NCBI GenBank assembly: GCA_039810005.1
Contig: JBDHWD010000003.1
Span: 1 to 64,000, forward strand
Source of the DNA: JAMLIA01 sp039810005
GTDB taxonomy: Bacteria; Chloroflexota; Chloroflexia; Thermomicrobiales; CFX8
DNA length: 64,000 bases
Direction of reading: 5' to 3'
Below, piece by piece: positions 22,688-32,198 of this stretch. A program made the position numbers and the translations under genes. Numbering within the stretch: position 1 is the stretch's first letter; each line of letters starts with the position of its first letter. The notes beneath the pieces were generated by a model, which saw only the letters and a list, made by a program, of their open reading frames with translations, was not told where the DNA came from and did not search any database.

Positions 22688-25600
22688 CTAATTCGCCCGC
22701 ACCACCTCGTCATCCGAGCTCAGCGTGTCCTCGTTCCGCCTGCTGCCCCAGACCTGGACGCCGGTGCCGCCGAAATCGCCGTCCCAGATCAGGCCCGTGC
22801 ATTGCCGGCGCAACAGGTTCTTCCAGATTTGTGCATTCTCGAATGTCTCTTCGTCCGACGAGAAGATGCTGAACACCGACCGCGCTGCGACGACGATGAC
22901 CTTGCGGCGCGCGCGGCTGAGCGCGACGGTCAGGCGGCGCGGGTCCATCAGGAACTTGCTGGCGGATACCAGATAGTGCGGGTCGCTCTCGGTCGCGCTG
23001 TAGACGATGACCATGCGCTCGTCGCCCTGGAACCGTTCGACCGTATCAACCGACGAGCGCACGATGAGGCCTTCGTCATCGCGCTCGGACAGCACCGGTA
23101 GCGCCTCCTGTAGCGCGGCGCGTTGCGCTCGGTGCGGCACAACGACGCCGAGCCCCGATCGGCAATCGAGCTCGTAGACCTCGGCCAGCGCGTTCAGCAC
23201 TGGAGCGATGAGCTCCTGCTCAAACTGGTTGCGCAATTGGCTGGCATCCTCGTTGTGGACGACGACGACAATCGGGTAGTCCGGCGATAGCACCGCTTCG
23301 ATGAACGTGCCCAGTCCAAGCTGGGATGGAAGCGTCGCGCGCTCACGCGAATGGAAGTCGATGCCGTCCTTCGAGTAGATCTCGCGGCGCAGGAACTCAG
23401 CCATCTCCTCATGCAGGCGGAAGCTGCGGCTGAAGCGAATCGTCGGTGGCTTCTTCTCCATGAGCATCTCGAAGAGCGATGCGTAGGTTCGGTACTCCTG
23501 GAATGTCCGCCGACGCTCGTTGGCCCAGTCGTGCTTGATAATCGGCGGCATCTGGCGATGGTCGCCGACGACGATCAGATGGCCGTCCGATGCCAGCGCC
23601 AGCGACGCGATCAGCGCCAACGGCAAGTTCATCTGCGATGCCTCGTCGATGATCAGGCACTGGAACAGCTCGTGTCCCAGGAGATCGTTGGCTTTGAACT
23701 TCCCGGCTACCAATTGTCGTAGCCCCAGTGGTGTTCCGCCGACGACGCAGTGCTGTTCGCGTTCGATGCGATTCCAGCTCGTCGCGCTAAAGCTGCCGCT
23801 CGGCGTGCGCTGCAACGGGATGATCGACTCCTCCGGCAGATCGCGGGGCAGCACACGGAAGATCGGCACCCTGGTGATGGCCGGATGAAAATACTGGCCG
23901 GCGATTGTCGGATGACCGGCAATCAGCTCGTCGAGCTGCTGCTGCACATCGACCAGCTTGCTGAGCAGCACGTCGATTGCCGCGTGTGTGTGACACGACA
24001 CCGAGACGCGGAACGGGATGCCCGCCTCGATCGCGCCCTGGATGCGTGCCAGAATGGCGAACGCGGTCGTGAAGCTCTTGCCGGTTCCGGGTGGCCCCTG
24101 CACCATGAGCACCGGAGCATCGCCATGATCGCGCATGTATTCGAGCTTGCTCAGCTCGAAGTCGTTGAGCAGGTCGGCTTCGTACAGCGCCTGCAGACCA
24201 GCAACGAAGCGCTGCTGCCCAACACGGGCAGCCTCCGGCCATGCCGTCGATTCGGGCAGGTTACCGTCGAGCCATCGATAGAGCGTGTGCTTGTCGCCCT
24301 CGCCCTCCAGCGTCTCGGCGAGCTTCAGCGAGTGTGAGCCAGTCCAGTCGTTGGGATCTCCATCGAGCATATAAAGGCGGCCATCATCAAACGGCTGATT
24401 CTTGCCCGGCATTGTCGAGAAGATGAACTGATCTGCGCCTCTCCCGCCAAAGGAGCGTAGATCAACATTCGCCCAGGCTCGTCGCGGCTTCCCATCGCCA
24501 TCGCGATCGACCGACAGGCCGATGAGTGACCCGCGCAACGCATAGAGCATGGACTTTGCTGTCGGTGTGTATTCACGATTGTTGAACCCGGGTCGGCTAT
24601 CAATCTCTGTGCGCGGATTGATGAGTATCGGCGCGTCACTTCGCAGATTCGTAAGCAGTAAGGTCTCTTCGAGACCACAATCGGTGTCGGCTATGTCAAG
24701 ACGCAACCGTACCGGCGACTCAAGTGCGATCGGCTTCACAGAGTTCTTGATCTCTTTCGCGAGCTCCACCTTTTCCCCCGGTGGAGTCGCTGCCGTCGCG
24801 TCGGCCCAGGCCTTTTCCCGCAACGGCAAACGCCGACGATTCTCCTCGTTCGCGATGCGCACATCGGCACTCTGGTCGTCATCGAAGTAGCGCACCAGCA
24901 GCGTCTCGCCGGAGAGGACGCGTTTCTCCGGTGCCGGACTCCGCGCGGCCCGCCAGGCAGACAGTTCCACGAAGCGCTCGATCAGCACGAACTCCTTGAG
25001 CGCCGAGGCCAGCGAGTGCGACTTGCCGTCAAGCAGATGCAGGTCGGGGAGCAGATACGCCGTCTTGGTTGTGTCCTGATTCGTCGGCAGGTTGTGCGTG
25101 ATGTGCTCGAGCGCCTCAAGCCGCCGACGCTCGAAACCAGCGAGGTTCGCCGTAGTGATCGCGCCAAAGCGTCGGTACTCCCTGGTTTCGGCGACATCCG
25201 GCAGCTCGTCCCAGGCACCGTAGGCGTATTCCAGCGGGATCTGGCTGTTGAACCGCGAGCGAGCCATATACCACGATGTGTTGTCTTCGGAATCGAACTT
25301 GCCCCAGAAGTCGAAGAGTCGGCCGGCGAACAGCTTGCGATACTCCTCCGGCTCATTCCAGTTGAAGCCCAGCCAGGCCGCAACCGACTGCAAAGACTGA
25401 CAGACGAACGGGTAGTTGCGATGCTGGCGAATCTCCTCGGACAGGAAGCTGCCGAGCGCCGAGTCGAAGCTCGCCATCTGGGTCATGAAGTCGTAGAGCG
25501 GCGTCGCCTCAACGATCGTGCGGAAGTGGCGGGCCAGCGCATCAAGCAGCAGCTTCTGCGTCAGTGGCTCCCAGAAGATGAGATGCACCGGCGCGCGCGG

Positions 25601-27055
25601 CTCCCCGTCGGCGTCCGGCGCGGCCACGTCAATGACACCTTTCAGAACCTCGCTGATCCAGTCCACCAGCAGATGCTGCTCAGCCGCTTCGGTGTCCGGA
25701 GGGCTGTCGGCCAGCCGCACGATCGTGCGTCGCCGCTCCGCGGACTCCTTGCCGTTTTCCGCGCCAACGATGAGCGCGCCAAGCATGTAGACACGGTTGT
25801 GCAGGTAATCCTCCTGCGCATCAATGTAGACCCGCACGAGATTCGGATGCTGCTCTGGCGTGCTGGCCGGCAGCGTGCCGTAGCCCTTGTCCGGGATGTA
25901 GGACGGCGGCTTCTCGCCATCGTGGCGCATGCGAGACCGGTAGCTCCGTGCGCGCAGCACAAGCTCATCGATCCGCGGCCCGACCGGCCAGGTCGTCGCA
26001 GCGACTTCAGCGAGCAGCTCCTGCCCCGGCGCTGCGACAAGCGTGAAATCCGCTGGCGACTTCGGCTGCTTGAGCGCAGCCAGGTCGGCCACTGTTCGCA
26101 GGCCAATCTGCTGCAGGGCAGTCTTGTCAGTCATGGTCAGATGCGGGATGCCCGACAGGTCGTCGTGCTCGTGCGACCACTTCATGCAGTACTCGTTGAA
26201 GATGCAGCCGTCGCAGTGGCGGCCAATGTGGAACGGGACGTCCTCGAACGGCTGTGCCGCGACCCGCCGCGCCGTCGAGTGCTCGCCGGTCACCAGATCC
26301 TCGACGGCATCAACGTAGTGCTGCGGATCGCGGACGATCTCAAGGTAGCCGACACTCGTGCCAAGCTGGTCGGCAGCTTCCTGCCGCTGACGCTCCAGTT
26401 CGGCACGTTCCTCGTCGGTCAGGGCCGGATCGGGGCTGAGCGATCCACGGAAGAGAATGGCTATCTCGATCCCAGCCAGCGGTTCATTCGCCTCGGCAAA
26501 GATGGCTGAGATCATGACCTGATAGAAAGCGACCTGGAGACGATGTTCGATCTTTGTGGCCCGCGTCGCCTTCATGTCTGCGATCAGGATCGACAGACGA
26601 CCTTCGTCGTCGCGCCGCATCCGCAGCACATCGACCGCACCGCGCATTCGCCAGCCATTCACATCGGCCTGCAAACGCGGCTGAAACAGCAGTGTCGTTT
26701 CGCCAGCCGCCAATGCGCGCGCCTGCGCCAGCACGGCGGCGTTGTCGTCGGTCCACGTGCCACGCTCATGCGCCGGCTGGCGGAAGCTGCGCGATGGAAA
26801 TGCAGCTGCCGCCTCGGCCTCAATCTGATCCTCAAATTCCAGGCCGGAGCGCGGAAACAGCAACGGGATCTGCTGCGCTTGCACGCCGTAATCGGCCATG
26901 AAGCCGGTCCCGAGCGTCCGCTCGTGCAGGCGGAAGCGCAGGAAGCGTTCGCACTGCTGCAGGCGGACGAAGCGCGCGACGTCGGTTGGCGCAATCGTGC
27001 GCGTCGCGTGCATATCAAGCGGCGGGAGGCAGGGCTCTGGCATTGGTTGGCGCAT
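22688..27055 (-). CDS. RecB/Cas4-like nuclease fused to SF1 helicase
   Basis: A giant 1,455-aa protein. The N-terminal third is a PD-(D/E)XK nuclease of the TM0106/Cas4 type: a Cys in L-Q-Q-C-E-R-F-L near residue 35, the I-A-D-M-K-A active-site strand near 160, then H-R-L-Q-V-A-F-Y-Q, and a C-D-G-C-I-F-N-E-Y-C cluster near 282-292. The four cysteines fit an Fe-S cluster. A helix-hairpin segment (T-A-L-Q-Q-I-G-L-R-T-V-A-D-L) and a region resembling the RNase H-like domain of TM0106 proteins follow. The C-terminal third is a UPF1/DNA2-type SF1 helicase: Walker A G-P-P-G-T-G-K-S at about 987-994, I-I-D-E-A-S-Q near 1135, V-G-D-H-R-Q-M-P, V-E-R-F-Q-G-D-E, and V-A-L-S-R-A-R-R-K near the end. Likely role is DNA end processing, repair or defence. 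The exact start is uncertain. Confidence 0.88.
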   Translation of the reverse strand: MRQPMPEPCLPPLDMHATRTIAPTDVARFVRLQQCERFLRFRLHERTLGTGFMADYGVQAQQIPLLFPRSGLEFEDQIEAEAAAAFPSRSFRQPAHERGTWTDDNAAVLAQARALAAGETTLLFQPRLQADVNGWRMRGAVDVLRMRRDDEGRLSILIADMKATRATKIEHRLQVAFYQVMISAIFAEANEPLAGIEIAILFRGSLSPDPALTDEERAELERQRQEAADQLGTSVGYLEIVRDPQHYVDAVEDLVTGEHSTARRVAAQPFEDVPFHIGRHCDGCIFNEYCMKWSHEHDDLSGIPHLTMTDKTALQQIGLRTVADLAALKQPKSPADFTLVAAPGQELLAEVAATTWPVGPRIDELVLRARSYRSRMRHDGEKPPSYIPDKGYGTLPASTPEQHPNLVRVYIDAQEDYLHNRVYMLGALIVGAENGKESAERRRTIVRLADSPPDTEAAEQHLLVDWISEVLKGVIDVAAPDADGEPRAPVHLIFWEPLTQKLLLDALARHFRTIVEATPLYDFMTQMASFDSALGSFLSEEIRQHRNYPFVCQSLQSVAAWLGFNWNEPEEYRKLFAGRLFDFWGKFDSEDNTSWYMARSRFNSQIPLEYAYGAWDELPDVAETREYRRFGAITTANLAGFERRRLEALEHITHNLPTNQDTTKTAYLLPDLHLLDGKSHSLASALKEFVLIERFVELSAWRAARSPAPEKRVLSGETLLVRYFDDDQSADVRIANEENRRRLPLREKAWADATAATPPGEKVELAKEIKNSVKPIALESPVRLRLDIADTDCGLEETLLLTNLRSDAPILINPRTEIDSRPGFNNREYTPTAKSMLYALRGSLIGLSVDRDGDGKPRRAWANVDLRSFGGRGADQFIFSTMPGKNQPFDDGRLYMLDGDPNDWTGSHSLKLAETLEGEGDKHTLYRWLDGNLPESTAWPEAARVGQQRFVAGLQALYEADLLNDFELSKLEYMRDHGDAPVLMVQGPPGTGKSFTTAFAILARIQGAIEAGIPFRVSVSCHTHAAIDVLLSKLVDVQQQLDELIAGHPTIAGQYFHPAITRVPIFRVLPRDLPEESIIPLQRTPSGSFSATSWNRIEREQHCVVGGTPLGLRQLVAGKFKANDLLGHELFQCLIIDEASQMNLPLALIASLALASDGHLIVVGDHRQMPPIIKHDWANERRRTFQEYRTYASLFEMLMEKKPPTIRFSRSFRLHEEMAEFLRREIYSKDGIDFHSRERATLPSQLGLGTFIEAVLSPDYPIVVVVHNEDASQLRNQFEQELIAPVLNALAEVYELDCRSGLGVVVPHRAQRAALQEALPVLSERDDEGLIVRSSVDTVERFQGDERMVIVYSATESDPHYLVSASKFLMDPRRLTVALSRARRKVIVVAARSVFSIFSSDEETFENAQIWKNLLRRQCTGLIWDGDFGGTGVQVWGSRRNEDTLSSDDEVVRAN

Positions 27056-27326
27056 TCCTGAACTGTCACAGATGGTCTGAAGGCTAGGATACGCCATTGT
27101 CTCGAAACAAGACAGACGATCCACGCTTTCCAGCGACCATCGAGCCGATATGACAGTCCCGCTGCTGGCCCGGAGGACAGGTACAAAGCCATCCCGAGTG
27201 ACGGCGTGCCAGCACAGCGACCATCATATTCTCTGTGTCAGACGGTGAGCGGCAACGAAGCCGCACGACTCGCAAGGGTGCGGGACGTCGATGGGACGCT
27301 CATTGATGAGACGAAAGGACAGCGCC

Positions 27327-27425
27327 ATGGATCCGTATACCGCAGGCAGGCTGCTCGATTACAACCGCCAGGAGCTGGTAAAGCTGCGCGGTTTCCGGAA
27401 GTGGAGCGAGTTCTTCCGGAGGTAG
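27327..27425 (+). CDS. 32-aa basic mini-protein with own terminator
   Basis: A short gene with ATG preceded by GAAAGGACAGCGCC, a good ribosome-binding site. The product begins M-D-P-Y-T-A-G and has a Leu/Arg/Lys-rich centre (L-V-K-L-R-G-F-R-K-W) and an F-F-R-R end. It looks like one amphipathic, positively charged helix. A textbook rho-independent terminator starts 24 nt after its stop, which marks it as an independent transcript. I do not recognise the family. It lies between the divergent helicase gene and glgX. The 27056-27326 stretch upstream shows no other gene. Confidence 0.6.
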   Translation: MDPYTAGRLLDYNRQELVKLRGFRKWSEFFRR

Positions 27426-27448
27426 TCCAATGCAAGCGCCAACAGGAT

Positions 27449-27482
27449 AACGGGATGAGCCTTGACGCTCATCCCGTTTTTC
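27449..27482 (+). terminator. rho-independent terminator
   Basis: AACGGGATGAGC (27449-27460), loop CTTGAC, and GCTCATCCCGTT (27467-27478) followed by a T-run. It closes the 32-aa mini-gene and insulates glgX, whose own ribosome-binding site begins about 65 nt later. Confidence 0.9.
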
Positions 27483-27558
27483 GTGTGCCCCGGTCTTGCG
27501 TTGCGTCCTGACAGTGATTCAATCTCAGAGGGAAATGACCGATTGTGAGGAGTCCTGA

Positions 27559-29688
27559 TTGAGCCGCAAGCAACGACCCGGAGCACCATACCCACTCGGC
27601 GCAACCTGGGATGGACGGGGCACCAACTTCGCCGTCTATTCCGAAAACGCCACCAGCATGATCCTTTGCCTGTACGATTCCGACGACCCAGCGAAAGAAA
27701 CTGAGCGTTTCACCCTCACCGAGGTGACGGCGCACGTCTGGCACATCTGGCTCGCCGGCATTGGCCCCGGACAGCTCTACGGTTTCCGCGCCGATGGCGA
27801 GTACGCGCCGGAGCGCGGGCTGCGCTTCAACGTCAACAAGCTGCTCATCGACCCCTACGCCAAAGCGATCACCGGGCGCGTCGACTGGAATGCGCCGGTC
27901 TTCGGCTACGATCCGCAGCACGATGACGCCGATCTGTCGTTTGAGCCGAACGATAGCGCCTGGGGTATGCCCAAGGCGGTCGTGATTGACTCGGCGTTCG
28001 ACTGGGGCAACGACAGAGCGCCGCAAATCCCCTGGCAGGACTCAGTCATCTACGAAACGCACGTCAAGGGCTTCAGCGCCACGCACCCGGACATCCCCGA
28101 GGACATTCGCGGCACCTACCTGGGCCTCGCGCACCCGGTGGCGATCAAATACCTGACCGATCTCGGCATCACCGCGGTCGAGCTGCTACCGGTTCATGGG
28201 TTCCTCGACGACCATCGGCTTGTCGAGCACGGATTGTCGAACTATTGGGGCTACAACACACTCACCTTCTTCGCGCCGGAAGCACGCTACGCCTGCGGAG
28301 ATCGGGGCAGGCAGGTGCAGGATTTCAAGACGATGGTGCGCGCCCTCCATGAGGCCGGCATCGAGGTCATCCTCGATGTGGTCTACAACCACACAGCCGA
28401 GGGCAGCGAGCTTGGCCCGACGCTCAGCATGCGCGGACTGGACAACGTCACCTACTATCGCGTCGATGGCGAGCAACCGCGCTATTATGTCGATTACACC
28501 GGAACGGGTAATTCGCTCGACGCCCGCAACCCGCAGGTCCTGCAGCTCATCATGGACTCGTTGCGCTACTGGGTAAACGACATGCACGTCGATGGCTTCC
28601 GCTTCGATCTCGCAGCGACGCTCGCCCGCGAGCTGCACGATGTCGACCGTCTGAGCGCGTTCTTCGACATCATCCACCAGGATCCGGTCATCTCACAAGT
28701 GAAGCTCATTGCCGAGCCGTGGGATGTCGGCGAAGGTGGCTATCAGGTCGGGAACTTCCCGGTGCTCTGGACCGAGTGGAACGGGAAATATCGCGACACC
28801 GTTCGGCACTTCTGGCGCGGCGACATGGGCAAGATGGCCGACCTCGCCTATCGCCTGACCGGCTCAAGCGACCTGTATCAGAGCGACGGTCGCAAGCCCT
28901 ACGCGAGCATCAACTTCGTTACCGCACACGACGGCTTCACGCTGGCAGACCTCGTCTCCTACAACGAGAAGCACAACGAGGCCAACGAAGAGGACAACCG
29001 CGACGGCACCAACGACAACATCTCGTGGAACCACGGGGTTGAGGGGCCGACCGACGACCCGGAAATCCTGGCGTTGCGCGCCCAGCAGCAGCGAAACCTG
29101 CTGGCAACCCTGCTCCTCTCGCAGGGTGTTCCGATGCTATCCGGCGGCGACGAGATCGGCCGCACGCAACACGGCAACAACAACGCCTATTGTCAGGACA
29201 ATGAGATTTCCTGGTACGACTGGAATCTGTCTGAAGCCGACACGACCCTTCTCACGTTCACGCGCGATCTGATCGCGTTCCGCAAGAAGCACCCGGTCCT
29301 GCGTCGTCGTCGCTTCTTTCAGGGCCGACGGGTGCAGGGATCGGACGTGCGCGACATCACCTGGATCCGGCCTGACGGCGGAGAGATGGCCGACACCGAG
29401 TGGCAGGAGGGCTGGATCAAGACCCTCGGCATGCGCCTCGGTGGCGATGCGCTCAACGAGGTGGACGAAAACGGCGATCCCATCGTTGATGATACGTTGC
29501 TGATCCTGCTCTCAGCCTACGATGCACCGATCGACTTCGTCATGCCCGGTTTCAAGCCTGATGTTGTCTGGGAGCAGGTCTTCGACACGTCTGAAGTGAA
29601 TGGCCGCGGCAAGACCAAAGAGTACCGCTTCGGCGAAACCTATCCGCTGGCCGGTCGTTCGATCGCCGTCCTCAGACGGAAGGACTGA
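27559..29688 (+). CDS. glgX: glycogen debranching enzyme
   Basis: A 709-aa GH13 (subfamily 11) isoamylase-type enzyme that hydrolyses alpha-1,6 branches of glycogen or limit dextrin. An N-terminal CBM48 domain begins P-Y-P-L-G-A-T-W-D-G-R-G-T-N-F-A-V-Y-S. The catalytic barrel carries D-V-V-Y-N-H, G-F-R-F-D-L with the nucleophile Asp, A-E-P-W-D with the acid Glu, and F-V-T-A-H-D-G. Length fits the family (about 700). The start is TTG preceded by GAGGAG, with the terminator of the mini-gene upstream. The 3' end overlaps the convergent modC gene by 17 bp. No other glycogen genes are adjacent. Confidence 0.95.
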   Translation: MSRKQRPGAPYPLGATWDGRGTNFAVYSENATSMILCLYDSDDPAKETERFTLTEVTAHVWHIWLAGIGPGQLYGFRADGEYAPERGLRFNVNKLLIDPYAKAITGRVDWNAPVFGYDPQHDDADLSFEPNDSAWGMPKAVVIDSAFDWGNDRAPQIPWQDSVIYETHVKGFSATHPDIPEDIRGTYLGLAHPVAIKYLTDLGITAVELLPVHGFLDDHRLVEHGLSNYWGYNTLTFFAPEARYACGDRGRQVQDFKTMVRALHEAGIEVILDVVYNHTAEGSELGPTLSMRGLDNVTYYRVDGEQPRYYVDYTGTGNSLDARNPQVLQLIMDSLRYWVNDMHVDGFRFDLAATLARELHDVDRLSAFFDIIHQDPVISQVKLIAEPWDVGEGGYQVGNFPVLWTEWNGKYRDTVRHFWRGDMGKMADLAYRLTGSSDLYQSDGRKPYASINFVTAHDGFTLADLVSYNEKHNEANEEDNRDGTNDNISWNHGVEGPTDDPEILALRAQQQRNLLATLLLSQGVPMLSGGDEIGRTQHGNNNAYCQDNEISWYDWNLSEADTTLLTFTRDLIAFRKKHPVLRRRRFFQGRRVQGSDVRDITWIRPDGGEMADTEWQEGWIKTLGMRLGGDALNEVDENGDPIVDDTLLILLSAYDAPIDFVMPGFKPDVVWEQVFDTSEVNGRGKTKEYRFGETYPLAGRSIAVLRRKD

Positions 29689-30778
29689 CCGCGCCATCCA
29701 GCCGGTCAACAACGTGAACGGCATCGGCCGGGACGACGCATTGCAGTCGATCGCCGCGGCCGATGCCGAGCCGGCGCACGTCGCCACGCGTCACTCCGGC
29801 CTCAAGCCGACCGTCCCCGACGGCGAGCGTGACGGTCGCACGCGTGCCGTAATCGACGAGGTCGATGACCGTGCCGTCCAGCACTGTGTCCCGACCGTTG
29901 CATGTCGCCGTCTGGGAGAGGCGCAGCAGGTCTGGCCGGATGATGACATCGACAGGTCCGCTGCGTTGCGACGCGGCTGCGCGCAGTCGACCGATCGCGG
30001 TGACAACGACCGGGCCGGCTCCGTCGCACTCCAGCATACCCGGCAGGACGTTGCGCGCCTGAACGAGATCGGCTACCAGTCGATCGGCGGGCGCATCCAG
30101 AACACGCGCGACAGCGTCAAGCTGGCGTACCCGGCCTTCGATCATCACCGCCATCGTTGTGCCGACCGACACCGCTTCTTCCAGGTCGTGAGTGACGAAG
30201 ATGACCGGCACAGCCAGCTCGCGCTGCATCTGCCGTAGCAGATCGCGCAGCTCGCGGCGTGTCGGCGCATCCAGCGCGGCGAGCGGCTCGTCGAGCAGCA
30301 GGACCTCGGAATCCGCGCTCACGGCACGGGCGATGGCGACGCGCTGCTGCTGCCCGCCGGAGAGCCGTGCAGGCGGCGCATCGGCGCGATCGGCAATGCC
30401 CACCATGTCGAGCAGTTCTCGCGCTCGCTTGCGCGCTTCGGAGCGACGCACGCCGCGACCAGCAACCATCGGATAAGCGACGTTATCGACCGCACTCAGG
30501 TGCGGAAAGAGCGCGTACTGCTGCGGAACGTATCCGACGCGGCGCTGTCGCGAATCGAGATTGATCCCAAGGCTGGTGTCGAGCAGCAGCCGCCCACCGA
30601 GCTCAATCTGGCCCGCGTCAACGCGCTCGATACCCGCAATCGTGCGCAGCAACATCGACTTCCCAGCGCCAGATGGGCCGAACAGCACGAGGATGCCGGC
30701 ATCGACCGCAATCGAGACATCTAGTGCGAACAGCGCAAGCTGCCGGCGCACGCTCACCTTAAGCACGCGTCGCCGCAT
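29672..30778 (-). CDS. modC: molybdate-type ABC transporter ATP-binding protein
   Basis: A 368-aa ABC ATPase: Walker A G-P-S-G-A-G-K-S, the Q-loop region V-P-Q-Q-Y-A-L-F-P-H-L, signature L-S-G-G-Q-Q-Q-R, Walker B L-L-L-D-E-P and switch His in F-V-T-H-D. The C-terminal 120 residues form a TOBE/molybdopterin-binding-like domain, which with the partner gene indicates molybdate (or tungstate/sulfate) import energising. I use the ATG at 30778, which overlaps the end of modB by 20 bp. A longer frame runs back through modB but is not real. A GTG (VSVRRQ) 33 nt further in is an alternative. The 3' end overlaps glgX by 17 bp. Confidence 0.88.
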   Translation of the reverse strand: MRRRVLKVSVRRQLALFALDVSIAVDAGILVLFGPSGAGKSMLLRTIAGIERVDAGQIELGGRLLLDTSLGINLDSRQRRVGYVPQQYALFPHLSAVDNVAYPMVAGRGVRRSEARKRARELLDMVGIADRADAPPARLSGGQQQRVAIARAVSADSEVLLLDEPLAALDAPTRRELRDLLRQMQRELAVPVIFVTHDLEEAVSVGTTMAVMIEGRVRQLDAVARVLDAPADRLVADLVQARNVLPGMLECDGAGPVVVTAIGRLRAAASQRSGPVDVIIRPDLLRLSQTATCNGRDTVLDGTVIDLVDYGTRATVTLAVGDGRLEAGVTRGDVRRLGIGRGDRLQCVVPADAVHVVDRLDGAVSPSV

Positions 30779-31640
30779 CCGATGCCACATTGCCAGCGCT
30801 GTGCCGAACGAGGTACTTGAACACAAACAGAACCGTGAACGACACGACGACGAGGATGATCGAGAGCGCCAGCGCTGCGTCGAGCTTGCCCGACTCAAGC
30901 GTCTGATAGATTGCCAGCGGCATCGTCTGCGTCCGACCGGCGAAGTTGCCGGCAAACATGAGCGTCGCACCGAACTCGCCGAGCGCCCGCGCCCAGGCCA
31001 TGACTGCACCACCGAGCAGGGCCGGCAGCGCCAGCGGAATCGTCACTGTCCGAAAGATCGTCACCCGGCTCGCGCCGAGCGTTCCGGCGACCTCTTCCAG
31101 ACCCGGGTCGATCGACTCGAACCCGGCGCGCGCCGACCGCACGTAGAACGGAATCGCAACGAACGTCTGAGCGATCACGACCGCCAGCGTGGTGAACGGG
31201 ATCTCGATCCCGATGTCCGACAGAAATGGCCCGACCACGCCACGACGACCGAACGCCATCAACAGGGCGACACCGGCAACAGCCGGCGGCAGGACCATCG
31301 GCAGATCGACCAGCGTATCCAGCAACTGATGGCCGCGAAAGCGATAGCGCGCCAACAGATAGGCAACCGGGGTACCGAGGAGCAGGACAAGGACGAGCGA
31401 AATCCCGGTCGTCAGGAGCGAAAGCGTCAGTGCCTGCCGAACAACGTCATTCTCAATGACGGTGGCCAGCGCTCCGGCCGGGATACCGCGAATGAAGATC
31501 GCCGCGAGCGGCAGTGCGAGGAAGGCCACCAGCGCGAAGCTCGCAAACACGAGAATCGCCCGGGCCGACGTCGCGACACCCAGGCGACGCCAGCCGCTGG
31601 CCTGCGGCTCCACCCTCGGAGCCGGGACTACGTCATGCAT
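30759..31640 (-). CDS. modB: molybdate-type ABC transporter permease
   Basis: A 293-aa membrane protein of the ModB/CysT permease family with about six transmembrane segments. The cytoplasmic EAA-like loop that contacts the ATPase reads E-E-V-A-G-T-L-G-A-S-R, followed by F-R-T-V-T-I-P-L-A-L-P. The W-A-R-A-L-G-E-F-G-A-T-L-M-F-A-G block is highly typical of molybdate/sulfate permeases. The N-terminal 25 residues are hydrophilic. It lies 15 nt after the PadR gene and overlaps modC. No periplasmic binding protein gene (modA) is adjacent, so the solute specificity is inferred from the permease only. Confidence 0.9.
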   Translation of the reverse strand: MHDVVPAPRVEPQASGWRRLGVATSARAILVFASFALVAFLALPLAAIFIRGIPAGALATVIENDVVRQALTLSLLTTGISLVLVLLLGTPVAYLLARYRFRGHQLLDTLVDLPMVLPPAVAGVALLMAFGRRGVVGPFLSDIGIEIPFTTLAVVIAQTFVAIPFYVRSARAGFESIDPGLEEVAGTLGASRVTIFRTVTIPLALPALLGGAVMAWARALGEFGATLMFAGNFAGRTQTMPLAIYQTLESGKLDAALALSIILVVVSFTVLFVFKYLVRHSAGNVASDAATRA

Positions 31641-31655
31641 CGTCGTGTTCGCTCG

Positions 31656-32171
31656 TCATAGGACCACATGCTCGGACGCGCGATCCAGCCACTTCAGCAG
31701 GGCGGTGTTCTGTGCCAGCCGCATTTCGAGCACGAGGCGCCGAAAGTCGTCGTCCTCCGCATCATGCTGGGCACGCAGCGAGGACACAAACCCCTTGCAT
31801 ACTTCGCGCTGGTCCCTGATGAGCTGCGCCGCGTCGCCTCGCCCGATCAGGCGGGCGATGTAGAGTTTCATCAGGAACTCCAGCCGAAGGTCGCGCGTGC
31901 GCTCGACCGGCTCAGCGAGCCATGCATCGAGCGTCGTCTCTCCTTGCGGCGTCAGCACCAGCATGCGCCGCGGCGGCCGGGTCCCCTGTGGCTGGACGCT
32001 CGACTGCACCAGGCCTTCTCGCTCGAGCTTCTTGATGTTGGCGTAGAGCAGGCTAGGCTCGAGACGGACAATGTCGCCGAGGACCGTGTCAGGGGAAAAC
32101 TCGCGTGTCAGATCATAGCCATGTCGCGGCCCCTGTCGCAGCAGTCCGAGCAAGACCATTTCGACTGCCAT
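31656..32171 (-). CDS. PadR family transcriptional regulator
   Basis: A 171-aa regulator with an N-terminal winged helix: L-L-G-L-L-R-Q-G-P-R-H-G-Y-D-L at residues 7-21, then L-Y-A-N-I-K-K-L-E-R-E-G-L-V, which is the recognition helix and wing. The C-terminal dimerisation region is a long helical coiled-coil with many Glu and Arg. PadR proteins usually repress nearby genes until a ligand binds. It is the first gene of the modBC operon, and a perfect 6-5-6 palindrome sits 28 nt upstream of its ATG, so autoregulation of the operon is likely. The pairing of PadR with molybdate-type transporter genes is unusual; ModE is the classical regulator. Confidence 0.9.
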   Translation of the reverse strand: MAVEMVLLGLLRQGPRHGYDLTREFSPDTVLGDIVRLEPSLLYANIKKLEREGLVQSSVQPQGTRPPRRMLVLTPQGETTLDAWLAEPVERTRDLRLEFLMKLYIARLIGRGDAAQLIRDQREVCKGFVSSLRAQHDAEDDDFRRLVLEMRLAQNTALLKWLDRASEHVVL

Positions 32172-32198
32172 CGGTGACCATCCAATCGCTAGTCACAT

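Noticed and set aside
25016..26509. 497-codon plus-strand frame opposite the nuclease-helicase gene
   Set aside because: Its composition is Arg/Gln/Leu-rich shadow sequence. The helicase and nuclease motifs are all on the minus strand.
30561..31661. 366-codon plus-strand frame opposite modC/modB
   Set aside because: Low-complexity Arg/Asp/Gln-rich translation without motifs; the opposite strand encodes clear ABC transporter proteins.
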